The translations under genes and the position numbers were made by a program. This document shows positions 19,397 through 29,577 of a DNA stretch of 64,000 nucleotides, in pieces (the stretch's first letter is position 1; each line of letters starts with the position of its first letter). Source of the stretch: Proteromonas lacertae (lineage: Eukaryota > Sar > Bigyra > Opalinata > Proteromonadidae); contig NGBS01001176.1 of the NCBI GenBank assembly GCA_002245135.1, forward strand, positions 59,160 to 123,159, read 5' to 3'. The notes under the pieces are model-generated. The model ran no database searches and had not been told where the DNA came from. It saw nothing but the letters and a program-made list of their open reading frames with translations.

Positions 19397-19963
19397 ATTC
19401 TTACTTGTCTTGATGAAATATTGTTACTTTTATACTTACTTTGTTATATGACCTACCTCTATAATATACTCTTTTGTTAATATAAATAGTTTGAATATTT
19501 GCGCGTTTGTTTTCTAGAAATTTTTGAAACAATCTAAATACATATTTAGCTAATATAAACTAAAATACATTAGCTGAAATGATTAGAACTACTTAATGTT
19601 GATCATAAGACATATAAAATGAAAAATGAAAATATAGAATCAAGCCTCACTCAAGCCTATTTCACATTTCTTTTTTTATATTGAAAGATTTAATAATAAT
19701 TACATTCTAATTATTTCAGCTAATGTATTTTAGTTTATATTAGCTAAATATGTATTTAGTTTGCTTCAAAAATTTCTAGAAAACAAATGGCGCAAATATT
19801 CAAACTATTTATATTAACAAGACAGTATACTGCAGAGGTAGGTCATATAACAAAGTAAGTATAAAAGAAACAATTTTTCATCAAGACAAGTAAGAATATA
19901 CATTTAGTTTGTTTTAAAAGTGTGTGGCAGACAAACGGCCAACTATGACATACGGCGCACAAC
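19332..19963. repeat. Long inverted repeat, arms of about 260 bp
   Basis: The arms 19332-19590 and 19703-19963 are near-identical inverted copies separated by about 110 bp. The outer ends read GTTGTGCG and CGCACAAC; the inner ends share TTAGCTGAAAT. Pieces of the same unit recur at 14235-14292, 22996-23425 and 48860-48888. No transposase lies inside. The outer tips recur directly beside a Tc1-type transposase scrap at 22.85-23.0 kb, so a non-autonomous Tc1/mariner-like family is one explanation; a Polinton terminal repeat is another. Confidence 0.75.
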
Positions 19964-20444
19964 AATTGCGATGAACAAGAACTAGAAGGAGTTGTTACAT
20001 GAAATGGTTGCCATCAGTTCTAGAGATTGGTATCGGTAAAGATCACAAGTAATTCTTCAAGAGATGTCAAGGATGAGATCAACTCTAACTTCTGTAGTCA
20101 GTCTCAAGGTACTTATCAGAGCAGTGATTATAGACTGATAGGAACCGAGAGTAAAGACGAAATACTTCATAGACAATGTCTGTCACGTCCGAGAAGTCCA
20201 AGGTAGGTAAAGGAGCATCTGGAATAGAGACGATTAGTAGATCATGCAACTTACAAGGCCATTGTAAGACCTATAAGTCTACATTCATAAGTTAGATAGT
20301 TATTCACATTAGATTACCTGTGTAGTATATCATTCATTAAATTCTGTCCACTTTTCCTTCTTTTTATTGGATTGTGTAGACTGAAGAAAATAATCATTAC
20401 TTGTTGGCTTGAGTAAGAGTTATAGTATTTGGACCATCATCTAA
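19964..20444 (-). other. GC-richer island with a short open frame
   Basis: This stretch is clearly more GC-rich than its surroundings, similar to the block at 29.5-31.6 kb. On the minus strand, 20085-20270 is open for about 61 codons without an ATG and reads IPDAPLPTLDFSDVTDIVYE followed by a helical tail, then a stop. I do not recognise it. It may be a relic of the same GC-rich genes or simply intergenic DNA. Confidence 0.3.
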
Positions 20445-21610
20445 TTATTCTTCATTTTATTAATATATAATAAGTATAATTTATTAATTTTCAAAATAAT
20501 ATATATATTACTTTGTTGTATTTTTTATATTATTATAATAATATTTATAAAAACAATTGTGGTTAGAAATAGATACATATGTAATATATTTTCTGAAAAA
20601 TGTATAGAGCATAAAGCAATAGAACACACAATAAGCTACTCAGTTGTTACTAAAACCGTGGAATTAGATTCATTAAATTTTCATTATAACTATATTCTAA
20701 AATATAATATATTAAATCATTATTACATTGCACTAGATTCTGAGTCTTTTAATTTCATGAATAAATATACAAACAATATATTTTTAAAATTATTGAATAT
20801 TAGTCAAAATAAAAATGACGATTATGGATCTGAAAACTATGGAAAAATAGTAATAAGTAAAACAAAAATAAATAGCATTATGCTGAATATAAATAAAGAA
20901 ATTATTCTAGTAGATATTGATATTTATTTCTTTCAAAATCCAATCAATTATATAATTAATCATGAAGAAGATTTAGTTATATCGCAAGATGATTATAAAA
21001 ATGTAAATACAGGATTTTAGTATTATAATATATATATTTTAGTTATTTAAAGAATAATCAAAGAACAAAGTACTTTATAAGAAGTATAATTAATTTAACA
21101 AAAAAAGAAAAATACAATAGTGAACAAAAATATTGGAATATTATCATAAATGGTAATAGAAAAATTACTATTTATTATTTGAATATGTCAATTTTTTGTA
21201 ATGGAGATGTATTTTATACTAAAGGTCACAGACATTTCTTTGATGATATAAGTTTAGGAAATACATGCATAACAGTGCATAATAATTTTATCAAAGGATC
21301 TGATGCAAAAATATACAGAGAAAAAGAAATGTTATTCTTTAATGTTAATTTCAACAACTATTATACATCCAATAATGTTAATTATTTTGCATTCATCTAT
21401 AAAAATGATAATAATATATTTGCTATTGAAAATTTAATTATTATAGGATTAACTTTCACTATAAACTCTTCATTCAAGTTTATTTTACCTAGAATTCCTT
21501 GCATATATTGTAAAATTCGAGGGAAAAAATGGTGTTCATATATAGATTGTTGGAAAATTAGAAAATTAAATAATTGTTTCTTAAATAAATATAGAGAAAA
21601 TGTAAGTTAA
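20445..21610 (+). pseudogene. GT77-like nucleotide-sugar transferase, broken
   Basis: A hydrophobic anchor is encoded at about 20490-20555 but the open frame (from 20445) has no ATG. The first part continues to a stop at 21018-21020 and contains the metal site ILVDIDIYFFQNPINYI and the family segment ending NTGF (pattern DxDxxxxxxP ... NTGFxY). About 40 codons in another frame lead into the second part (open to 21610), which has CNGDVFYTKGHRHFF and VHNNFIKGSDAKIYREKEM, matching the family's late HNNxxxGxxxKxxRF. The gene is a host glycosyltransferase of the PF03407/GT77 type, broken by stops or shifts near 21020-21060 and missing its start. Confidence 0.65.
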
Positions 21611-22148
21611 ATTATCTTCTATTATACTAGTCTTTTATAAACAACAAGTTAGTTCCTCAAACAATAAAAAAGAATATAATATATACAGTGTTTTCTTATA
21701 TGATTATAAATCATAATAATTTAAAAAAAATAGTAAATACATCAAATAGATATACTAATATTATGATAGATTTCAGATTAAACAAGTTTCTAAATTCATC
21801 TTATTATAGAGATTACTATAAATGTATAATTAGAAATAATTAAAAATTATAAATCATAATAAATTTAGGTATTTACTTAAATTGCTAAATGTATATACAG
21901 ATATAAATTTATGCAAATTTTTAATATTGCAACATTTAGCATAACGATAATAAGTGCTGTTTGATATTCCTCGTAAATATTCTTCGTAAAAAATCATCGA
22001 ATTGGAAAAAGAGATTGAGGTGATTATTTACACAAGTTATAACAAAATTTAAAAGAACTTTATTAAACAAAATTTAAATATAGTTTTGGTTTTAAATTTT
22101 GTTTATAACTTTATTTAAATTTAGAAAGTTCTTTTATAAATCAAATTA
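21611..22148. other. Gap with an open fragment and an imperfect palindrome
   Basis: On the plus strand, about 21650-21843 is open for 64 codons (VPQTIKKNIIYTVFSYM, then NRYTNIMIDFRLNKFL) and could be a scrap of another transferase. At 22040-22140 AAATTTAAAAGAACTTTATT is mirrored by an imperfect inverted copy ending in GAAAGTTCTTT. Nothing else is visible. Confidence 0.3.
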
Positions 22149-22526
22149 TTAAATTACTATGGCATTATATTTAATGTAGTTTTTATTAATAATAAAATTA
22201 TAATTAATGTATATTATTCTTATATATCCATATATAATATTATTTTTATATAATTCAATATACATATTTCTTTTATACCATATTTTTGGTATATATGATA
22301 AAATATCTGCATATATGACATATTCGATAAACATGTTTATATATTTTCCTTTACATAATTCTACTATATTGATTAATTTTGATATTATAATATTTCTTTT
22401 TAATATGCTGTGATTTTTTAACATTATATATATTTTCGTAGCATTTTCATTGACAAATGATTTTATTTCTTTGACATATTTTTCATATATATTTGAATTG
22501 AATTTAAATATAGAAGGATATTTCAC
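22149..22526 (-). CDS. Unidentified basic ORF, possibly a gene fragment
   Basis: The frame covers 125 residues, starts at a GTG rather than an ATG, and is rich in Ile, Lys, Asn and Tyr like much of the AT-rich DNA here. The first half looks helical and protein-like (KYVKEIKSFVNENATKIYIM), the second half is low-complexity. No family recognised. It may be the tail of a decayed glycosyltransferase or a chance frame. Confidence 0.25.
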   Translation of the reverse strand: MKYPSIFKFNSNIYEKYVKEIKSFVNENATKIYIMLKNHSILKRNIIISKLINIVELCKGKYINMFIEYVIYADILSYIPKIWYKRNMYIELYKNNIIYGYIRIIYINYNFIINKNYIKYNAIVI

Positions 22527-22842
22527 AACAGAGACATTTCATCCATGGAAAATATTCTAATACTTCTAATGGTAATTTACCCTAATAATAGAATAAGAAT
22601 ATACAGTGTAGTTATTAGGGAAAATAGAAAATGATGTATATATTCTTATTCTAATGAATTTGTTGTTAAATTACATCGAAGAATTATAATTTTATATGAT
22701 ATAAATGATGTATATAGATTTAAAGTTTTGTTTTTATTACATGTTATAATAACCACATATATATTGTAAGAACAGAATTTTATTACATTAAAATATATTA
22801 CCATAAACTGTATTAATAATAGTAAAACAAAATACATTTTAA

Positions 22843-22995
22843 CTAATAAGCTGAAATTATAGATTGTCTAACGAGTTGAAAGGTTTTATTACATTCTGCA
22901 GGTATTAAAACTTCATCTCTACTTATATAGTTAGAACACTCTTCTCTCCTCTTCCAGAAACCGAAGATATACTCAATAGGGTTTAATAGTGATTT
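22843..22995 (-). mobile_element. Tc1/mariner-type (DDE_3) transposase scrap
   Basis: The minus strand reads LLNPIEYIFGFWKRREE and continues for about 50 codons to a TAG at 22843. LNPIE followed by an aromatic residue and a basic helix is the end of the DDE_3 catalytic domain of Tc1/mariner transposases (pattern SPxLNPIExxW). Only this C-terminal scrap remains. It is directly followed by a copy of the inverted-repeat family. Confidence 0.65.
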
Positions 22996-23425
22996 CGTGC
23001 ACAGTTTGTCATAGTTGACCGTTTGTGTGCCAGATATTTTTAAAACAAACTAAATGTATTTTCTTACTTGTCTTGATGAAACATTGTTACTTTTACACTT
23101 ACTTTGTTATATAACCTATATGTGCATTATACTTTTGTGGTAATTTTAGTATTGTATATTTAAAACACTTTTATTTTTATTTTTTGTTTTAATGTTTACT
23201 AAAATACATTAACTGAGATGATTAGAATTAATGAACATTAACTTATTCCCGTCTAAAAAAGAAATGTAAAATTTTGACTTGATTGAGGCTTGAAATTATT
23301 ATTATTTTTGGTTTTTAACGGTCTTTTAATTGAAATCTAAATATTTTAATCATCTCAGTTAATGTATTTTAGTAAACATTAAAACAAAAAATTAAATTAA
23401 ATGTGTTTTATATATACAATACTCA
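22996..23425. repeat. Second copy of the inverted-repeat family
   Basis: 22996-23130 matches the outer arm at 19332-19450 (TTTGTCATAGTTGACCGTTT, then ACAAACTAAATGTAT). It runs into a separate inverted pair, about 23150-23228 and 23345-23421, sharing TACATTAACTGAGATGATTA and its complement. A related stretch is at 38330-38480. Confidence 0.7.
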
Positions 23426-23663
23426 TGAGTAGTACTGTGGAATAGTTGTTTTACCATGATTCAACATTATTTCATAGTTTCTAACTGAGATTAAGAAAAT
23501 ATAACTTCCAATAATTCAACATTATTTGATATTCCTGATATAGGCTCAGTTACTACATCATGTAAAACTTCAACCTTTGCCGCGCTGTTTAAGTACTCAT
23601 GTCTACAGAAATCATAAATTCAATTTATGTAATGTATTGTCTATAAATGTTATATATTATGAG

Positions 23664-23940
23664 AAATGGGACTCTGGGACATTGTCACAAAGTCCTAACG
23701 AGTTTTCTAGGGGTCCATCACTTTTTAGATTCAGAGTTGACTTTTAAGGGAGCTTCATCGATTGCATCGATGAAGCTCCCGTTAGAACAGTGTGACAATG
23801 TCCCATAGTCCCATTTACGTAAGGTTCCTACGGGATTCCTCCTAAAGGGGTCTACTTCCCAACGGGGTCTTCTTCCCAACGGGTTCTATTTCCTACGAGG
23901 TCTATTTCCCTACGGGGATCTTTCTCATGCTCGCTGCACT
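23664..23940. repeat. Left terminal inverted repeat, with palindrome and short tandem repeats
   Basis: 23664-23816 is itself palindromic: AAATGGGACT at one end and AGTCCCATTT at the other, with GGGAGCTTCATCGAT and its complement near the centre. It is followed at about 23856-23930 by roughly five copies of a 16-17 bp unit close to GGGGTCTACTTCCCAAC. The right-end palindrome has a more complete second half. Confidence 0.8.
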
Positions 23941-23962
23941 GCGCCTATTTAACTTTTATTTC

Positions 23963-24036
23963 CTTTTGCAAGATTTGAACCCGGCTGGGCTAGTACTTCC
24001 TACGGCATTCCTCTGACCATTCGGGCTACGCCCCCC
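23963..24036 (-). other. tRNA-like sequence (A-box and B-box), degenerate
   Basis: The minus strand shows TAGCCCGAATGG (A-box-like) and GGGTTCAAATC (B-box-like) with tRNA spacing. The T-arm nearly pairs, but the D arm and the acceptor ends do not, so this is not a functional tRNA gene. It lies just outside the capsid module. Confidence 0.3.
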
Positions 24037-24050
24037 AAGGAAAAGAACCT

Positions 24051-24608
24051 TCAATCATGTATATATACCTTCATAATATGTTTACCAAAACGTTTAACTA
24101 ACTGATTCATTTGATTATAAATAGGAGTTACCTGATCATTTAAAGTGTAAAAACTTTCTCTAACCATAACATATAAACTATCATCATATTTACCTGGATT
24201 TGGAAAAGCAATCACATCATAAACATTTTTAATCATCTCATATAAATTTCTTTCATTTGCTTCTAATTTCGTTTTGCCTATCGTATTAACAACACTTTTA
24301 ATTGAATCAACATGACTGATAGATATTACATTAATATCTTCTAACATTTTTCTAATTGTTTTATCATCATCAGCTTTCTTACCTAAATTGTTTGTTATCG
24401 TTGTAATAGACTTAGTTATAGCACCTGTATCTATTGATACAGCTTGTTTTTTTAAGGGACCACCAAACATAAAATATAATAAAAGAATGATAAAAATTAA
24501 GTTACTAGCATTATGAGGATTATTCTGAATCATCATCAGTATCGGACGAATCAGAGGAAGAAGAGGAGGAACTAATGCTGGTATTTTCATTATCACTTTT
24601 ATAACCAT
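24051..24608 (-). CDS. Polinton membrane-associated virion-type protein
   Basis: About 185 residues with one hydrophobic segment (LIFIILLLYFMFGG, about 37-50) followed by a soluble helical domain. It overlaps the 3' end of the packaging ATPase gene by about 90 bp. Family unknown; its position among capsid genes suggests a structural or membrane role. Part of a fossil Polinton module. Confidence 0.5.
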   Translation of the reverse strand: MVIKVIMKIPALVPPLLPLIRPILMMIQNNPHNASNLIFIILLLYFMFGGPLKKQAVSIDTGAITKSITTITNNLGKKADDDKTIRKMLEDINVISISHVDSIKSVVNTIGKTKLEANERNLYEMIKNVYDVIAFPNPGKYDDSLYVMVRESFYTLNDQVTPIYNQMNQLVKRFGKHIMKVYIHD

Positions 24609-25365
24609 TACTATCGTTTTTAATTTTCATATTAAAGTTTACACGAAATTCATGATTGCACAAATCGATGTAGCGGAATGAATGATTACTGTAATTGGTT
24701 GCATACTTGTAATATTCTCTAAACTTACTGAAATCTACCCACAAACCTAAACTATTATGAACACTGTGTAGATTAGCTAAACTTAGATTTCTAAATACTA
24801 AGCAATAATCTAATTGTAGACGAACAGATGGTGTTAAATCTGTATCATATTGACTTGATATAATTACTTTTGACTTGTAATGACGGTTTGATTTGAGTAG
24901 TTTTGAAACGGTCTTATTTGATAAATCGAATGATATATCATCGAATGTAAAGATATTTTCAGGATAACTATAATTGTCTTTATCAACATCTGTGATATTT
25001 TCTAATACTGCTTCTAATACATTCACTTTATCTTCATTTACTATAGAATAGTAACAATGGTATTCTATTAAATTGTACTTCAGCATATCAGTGATCTTTT
25101 CATAAATAATATCCTTTGAAATTGTTCCTACAAAGAAATATACAGTTTGATCATAATTCTTCTTTAACAAGTGTTGTATCATGTTAAATATAAGCGTTGT
25201 CTTTCCACTGTTCTTCTTAGCTAATATAAATATGTTGCAGAAAGGCTCTTCAAAATAATCATAGCCTAAAACAGTATCTCTTGATCTCTTTTTATTACCT
25301 TTGACTACTGATTCTACTGGCGTTATGACAACGTCATTACATTTCTCTAGTTTTATTTTACTCAT
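24520..25365 (-). CDS. Polinton packaging ATPase (FtsK/HerA, A32-like)
   Basis: The 281-residue product has a Walker A loop AKKNSGKTTLIFNM near residue 52, a Walker B strand IFTFDDISFDL near 138 and a KVIISSQYDTDLTP sensor-like segment. This is the layout of the genome-packaging ATPase of Polintons and related viruses. The tail is a Ser/Asp run. The frame looks whole within this otherwise fossil module. Confidence 0.75.
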   Translation of the reverse strand: MSKIKLEKCNDVVITPVESVVKGNKKRSRDTVLGYDYFEEPFCNIFILAKKNSGKTTLIFNMIQHLLKKNYDQTVYFFVGTISKDIIYEKITDMLKYNLIEYHCYYSIVNEDKVNVLEAVLENITDVDKDNYSYPENIFTFDDISFDLSNKTVSKLLKSNRHYKSKVIISSQYDTDLTPSVRLQLDYCLVFRNLSLANLHSVHNSLGLWVDFSKFREYYKYATNYSNHSFRYIDLCNHEFRVNFNMKIKNDSNGYKSDNENTSISSSSSSSDSSDTDDDSE

Positions 25366-25429
25366 TTAAAGAAAAAATAAAAAAACAATTATATAAAGAA
25401 TATAACCATTATGTTAGTTATTAGTTAGT

Positions 25430-26872
25430 TTAAATAACACTTACAATTCCGCTTCCATTGATTGTACACATTCTTCCTGTAACTATATAGAAACGATGAG
25501 TGATATTAAAGTTAGTGAAATCATTTGTACCAGGAGTAGACAACTCAAAAGTGATCTTTAAGTCACTAGCTAATGGTCTTCCTGATTGATTCTTGATATT
25601 ATCCAAGTCTTTTGATCCAAAATTCAAAATTTCAAAGAACTTCTTTTCAAAAGGAATATGTCTTTTGAATATATCAAACCATGAATCTTTGAAATAATCT
25701 TGTACAGTCATGTAACTATCATAATACTGCATTAATGAATAGTCTGGTTGATACACGAAATCGTTAATCATCCATCTGAATTGTGCATTTTCAGGAATTA
25801 CTGCATATCTATTTTCTGTTGTTTGACCTCCACCTGTTTGAGTTCCTTCGATCCATGGTCTATAGATAATGTAACGTAAGAATGGTCCATTTGAACTGTT
25901 CAATGTAAAGGAATAGTTAAATTGTCCACATCCACCTTGATTTACTGTTAATGTATGACACTTTACATCATTGAACTGGATTGGTTTAGATAAACAATAA
26001 CTTCTTGTATTGTTATTACATTGAGTATCCTTATTCAAATAAGCATAGAAATAAAAATTCTTGAATTTAATTGAATCTGGTTTTATTCCATTTGCAGGCC
26101 AGTTTATTGTTGTAGCTGCGCCTTTATCATTATTAAAACCCATAATTTGTCCAAATTTAGGACTTTGTTGGAAATTGAAACATAAATACATTCTCTTTCC
26201 AAAGAATACATCACTTTTCATTGATAAAAATGTATTGTAAAATTTACCTAAAAACATCTTTACATGAATAGTTTTAGACTTCTTATACTGTTGATATTTA
26301 TCTGTTGTTCCAGTAGCTGTAACAAATGTAGCTTCTTCTTTATCCATATCCCATTTATTCTCATCTTGAATTAAATGATCATGGTATTCATCATTCCATT
26401 TTAATTGAATTCCATCATAATAGTTTGATTGATAAAAAATGTCAGATCTTTTTCTCACTAATTCATCCATAAACACTCTATAGTGTTCATAATTGTCATC
26501 AAGCTTGACCAGATCTGTTCCTGTATTATTACATAAACGAAATGCTGCTAATCCAAATCCTTCTTTCATTCCTTTTATATACTTTGGATATATATTATCA
26601 CTACCTGCTACTTTATCTTTACCTTTTGTAAATGCATCTGCTTTAGCAAGTGGAGTAGTTTCAATTTCGATATCATATTGAATGTAAGACTTTGCAAGGT
26701 TTATAATGTTCTCACCACTTAATTCGAACCTTATTTCATCTGAATAAGTATTATCTTTAAGTTGATAGAATGATTTAGTTTCCATTGGTGTCAACTTGAC
26801 ATACTGGTAAAAGGCCATCATTGCTGGAACGTCTACACCGTGTTTTTGCTCTTTTGGGATAGTTAGAGACAT
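25430..26872 (-). CDS. Polinton major capsid protein (double jelly-roll type, probable)
   Basis: I place the start at the ATG at 26872 (MSLTIPKEQKHGVDVP). About 480 residues, beta-rich, with a C-terminal segment (KSYCLSKPIQFNDVK, then WMINDFVYQPDYSLMQYYDS) shared with the homologue at 48889-50247. Length, position between ATPase and penton-like gene, and conservation support a major capsid protein; I cannot confirm the double jelly roll by eye. The frame looks whole. Confidence 0.65.
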   Translation of the reverse strand: MSLTIPKEQKHGVDVPAMMAFYQYVKLTPMETKSFYQLKDNTYSDEIRFELSGENIINLAKSYIQYDIEIETTPLAKADAFTKGKDKVAGSDNIYPKYIKGMKEGFGLAAFRLCNNTGTDLVKLDDNYEHYRVFMDELVRKRSDIFYQSNYYDGIQLKWNDEYHDHLIQDENKWDMDKEEATFVTATGTTDKYQQYKKSKTIHVKMFLGKFYNTFLSMKSDVFFGKRMYLCFNFQQSPKFGQIMGFNNDKGAATTINWPANGIKPDSIKFKNFYFYAYLNKDTQCNNNTRSYCLSKPIQFNDVKCHTLTVNQGGCGQFNYSFTLNSSNGPFLRYIIYRPWIEGTQTGGGQTTENRYAVIPENAQFRWMINDFVYQPDYSLMQYYDSYMTVQDYFKDSWFDIFKRHIPFEKKFFEILNFGSKDLDNIKNQSGRPLASDLKITFELSTPGTNDFTNFNITHRFYIVTGRMCTINGSGIVSVI

Positions 26873-26902
26873 CAGAAACACAAAATAAAAATAAAATAAA
26901 AA

Positions 26903-27867
26903 TTAGACTTTAAAGACAACAATATCTAAATTAAACTCGATATTATCAAGATTGAGTTCATAACCATTTTGTTGAGTAATCTGAATAGTAATTTGACCAT
27001 TGGTATAAGTATTATTGAACATTTTGCTAGTATTAAGAATGTCATTGTTCTGGTATGTAATGAATGGTAACTCAGGGTTTGCTATTGGTATATTTTCTAA
27101 CACATTTGAATCTTGAATGATGTTTACAATATCCAAACGAATGGATATCGCACTAACCCATATAAGAGATGGACGATATGGTAATTGAGTAAATGGGAAA
27201 TCTACTGAAAATGCAGCTAATGCTTTTTCTGTACCTTGAGGTCCTGGAACAAATTTATCATAACATAACCAATAGTTATTATTTGGAATACCTAATATCT
27301 TGTAGGCTAAATCTTTTGTTACTATTTCTATTTTTGAAATCCAAAAACTAGGTTTTGTTAAACTATATAATGCATTCATTTTACTTGCAATTTTTAAATG
27401 TTTGGTATGTTCATCATCTTTATCATCTAGCTTAAATAAATCACCATTACCTTCTATTACAGGTGTAAATAGTATATCCTTAACTATAAACAAATCATCA
27501 TCAGGAATTTCGAAATCTATATATTTTATAGAACGTATTCCATCATTGATTAACTTAATAATCTGATTCTCATCATAAAAACCTTCAGGAATTTGTACTG
27601 ATACACATACTGTGGGTATTTCTGGCGCTGTGCCATCTTCTTTATCATAATCACATGTAAATAAGAACTGAAACTATCGTTTGTCTCTGCTTGTATAGTA
27701 GGGAAAGAATTGGGTACAACTGCGTGTAATAACGACACATGAGTATAATCTTGATCAAATGATGGTAAGGCTAAGGTCTTTTTGTATCTATTCCCTACTC
27801 CGAATGTCCCTGTAGTCATTACCATATCAGAATTTAAATAGTATACACGGTGATTAGAGACTAACAT
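26903..27867 (-). pseudogene. Polinton penton-like minor capsid gene
   Basis: This region carries the start (NHRVYYLNSDMVMTTG) and the end (QQNGYELNLDNIEFNLDIVV) of a single jelly-roll minor capsid protein, matched by pieces at 13870-14214, 18677-19225 and 50303-51273. It lies just upstream of the major capsid gene. Broken; fossil. Confidence 0.6.
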
Positions 27868-27928
27868 TTTGAAAAAATAATAATGTCAATATTGGTAATA
27901 TTAGTAATATTGACACTATTTTTATTTT

Positions 27929-28552
27929 ATGGAAGATAATAAAAAACCTAAACATAGAACAGTTCCATTCAAATTAACAGAATTAGACAAACAAGTAATC
28001 ATCAGAAGCTTCAGAAAAGACGGTAAAATCAGAGCTCCCACAAAATCGAAATTATATCATTTAATTTCAGGATCAAAATCAAAACTTACATACTCAGAGA
28101 TAAGATATATATTGAAATACATCGAAGATGAGTACAAATATTACATAGAATCAAAGTTTAAGACAGGTTGTTTTAATGGACCAATCATTGAACAAGTAAA
28201 AGTACCTCTTAACGCGCCAAAACTAACCGCTTCAAGCTTCGCTCAAGCCTTAAGTAAACACAAAGAACACAGAATTGCAGGTCAAAAGAAGACAAGAATG
28301 ATGTTAGAACAGATTTTAGCATTACATAAGAAGGAAGAAGAGGACTTTTTACCTCCACAAGAGATAATTGACATAAAAGATGACGAAATTAAGGTAAAAG
28401 AAGAGGTAAATTACGTAAAACCTGTCACAAAATCGAATGTAAACAATTTAAGTGGTTTAGAAGACTTGTCTCCTGTTAATTCAGTTCCTAGTTTAAGTCT
28501 AAAATCAATAACAGATAAAAGCATTATAAGACCTAATTGTATTATTTTTTAA
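27929..28552 (+). CDS. Conserved Polinton accessory protein
   Basis: The 207-residue protein has a basic helical N-terminal domain (LDKQVIIRSFRKDGKIRAPT and LTYSEIRYILKYIEDEY) conserved with 17974-18567, followed by a variable acidic tail. It is divergent from the penton-like gene in both copies, with about 60-110 bp between the starts. Possible DNA-binding role; family unknown. Confidence 0.6.
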   Translation: MEDNKKPKHRTVPFKLTELDKQVIIRSFRKDGKIRAPTKSKLYHLISGSKSKLTYSEIRYILKYIEDEYKYYIESKFKTGCFNGPIIEQVKVPLNAPKLTASSFAQALSKHKEHRIAGQKKTRMMLEQILALHKKEEEDFLPPQEIIDIKDDEIKVKEEVNYVKPVTKSNVNNLSGLEDLSPVNSVPSLSLKSITDKSIIRPNCIIF

Positions 28553-28584
28553 TTTTTTTGTTAATTGACTTAAAATTTTTTCTT

Positions 28585-28824
28585 ATGGGGAACGACATAA
28601 TGACAATTTTACTCTCTGTATTAGTATTTATACTCTATATGCTAGCTTTGGCACTGTACAAATACTTTAAAGCACACAATTGTATTCCGAATGAGGTAGA
28701 TATCGCAGACATTCGTTCAAATATAACTGATATGATGGAGAAAGGCTTGCAGCATGACAAGACATTGGAAGATATAAAGACATATATAGACATTGTGAAT
28801 AAAAGAAAACTACAGTTTAAATAA
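28585..28824 (+). CDS. Small single-span membrane protein of the Polinton module
   Basis: From the ATG at 28585 the product has 79 residues: one hydrophobic segment (MTILLSVLVFILYMLALALY) at about residues 6-25 and a charged helical tail. The frame upstream to 28537 has no ATG. It follows the accessory gene on the same strand. Function unknown. Confidence 0.5.
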   Translation: MGNDIMTILLSVLVFILYMLALALYKYFKAHNCIPNEVDIADIRSNITDMMEKGLQHDKTLEDIKTYIDIVNKRKLQFK

Positions 28825-29577
28825 TTTGTAATGAATTAATTTTTTATTATATAATAAATGGCTATTTTTTTAGGGAAAGTGAAACGACTATTTTTTCAAG
28901 GAAAGTAAAACGACTACTTTTCTTTTAAAAAAATGAAAGTTATTATTGAGACTCGAACGCGTTTTCATCATTTAAATAGCAACGGTTAAACCGTTAGACT
29001 AAATAATTGCCAAAAATAAAGTATATGTGACGATTCATTATGTACAATGTCAATTGAAGAATAAATCTCAATCGTTGTGTCAAATATAGAAAATGAAGAA
29101 AATTCTTAGAAAATTTAAAAATTTGAATTTTCAAATATTCAAATCTATTTTGACGATGATGAAGTGCCAAAGAAGAGAAGTTACGCTGTGATGACAACCA
29201 ACGGTCTCACAAAACGTTACAAAACAAGAACGGTTACAAAAATGCGAACAATTGATGAACAAGATTTACCTGAAGAAGAAGGACCAGATTAATTAATTCA
29301 ACTCATTAATTGTTTTTATGATTGAATTATGACTCTAAATGCTTTTTTTGATACTAAAAAAAAAAAAAAAACAAAAAAAAAACTATGCATGAGCACAGGC
29401 CCGTACTCGCCATACTTCAAATTTAAAAATTCAAAAATTCAAATTTTTAAAAATTCAAAAAATGAAACGGCTATTTTTAATTTAGCCTCGGGTCCAGCGT
29501 CAAGCCTCGTGGTCTAGCGTCAAGCCATTTTCGGTCTTTAGCCCTTAATATATATTATTATAGACTATGTTCTCTTT
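28825..29577. other. Junction between the AT-rich module and the GC-rich block
   Basis: The first part holds related short units near 28862-28920 (GTGAAACGACTATTTTT and GTAAAACGACTACTTTT), then a second degenerate tRNA-like sequence on the minus strand at 28935-29011 with A-box (TAGTCTAACGG) and B-box (CGTTCGAGTC) matches. Around 29130-29290 a plus-strand stretch reads DDDEVPKKRSYAVMTTNG and ends in an acidic tail and a stop; it may be a short gene or the end of one. 29340-29384 is an A-rich run. 29470-29545 has two copies of GTCTAGCGTCAAGCC-like sequence. Confidence 0.35.

Noticed and set aside
22646-22837. Short hydrophobic minus-strand frame
   Set aside because: AT-rich DNA often gives Ile/Leu/Tyr-rich frames; no family and no neighbour support.
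23856-23930. CRISPR-like array
   Set aside because: The units are adjacent without unique spacers of regular length, and the DNA is eukaryotic.
23963-24036. Real tRNA gene
   Set aside because: A-box and B-box are present but acceptor and D arms do not pair.
29329-29517. Frame with a Lys run
   Set aside because: Made by an A-rich tract and short tandem words; no start context or homologue.
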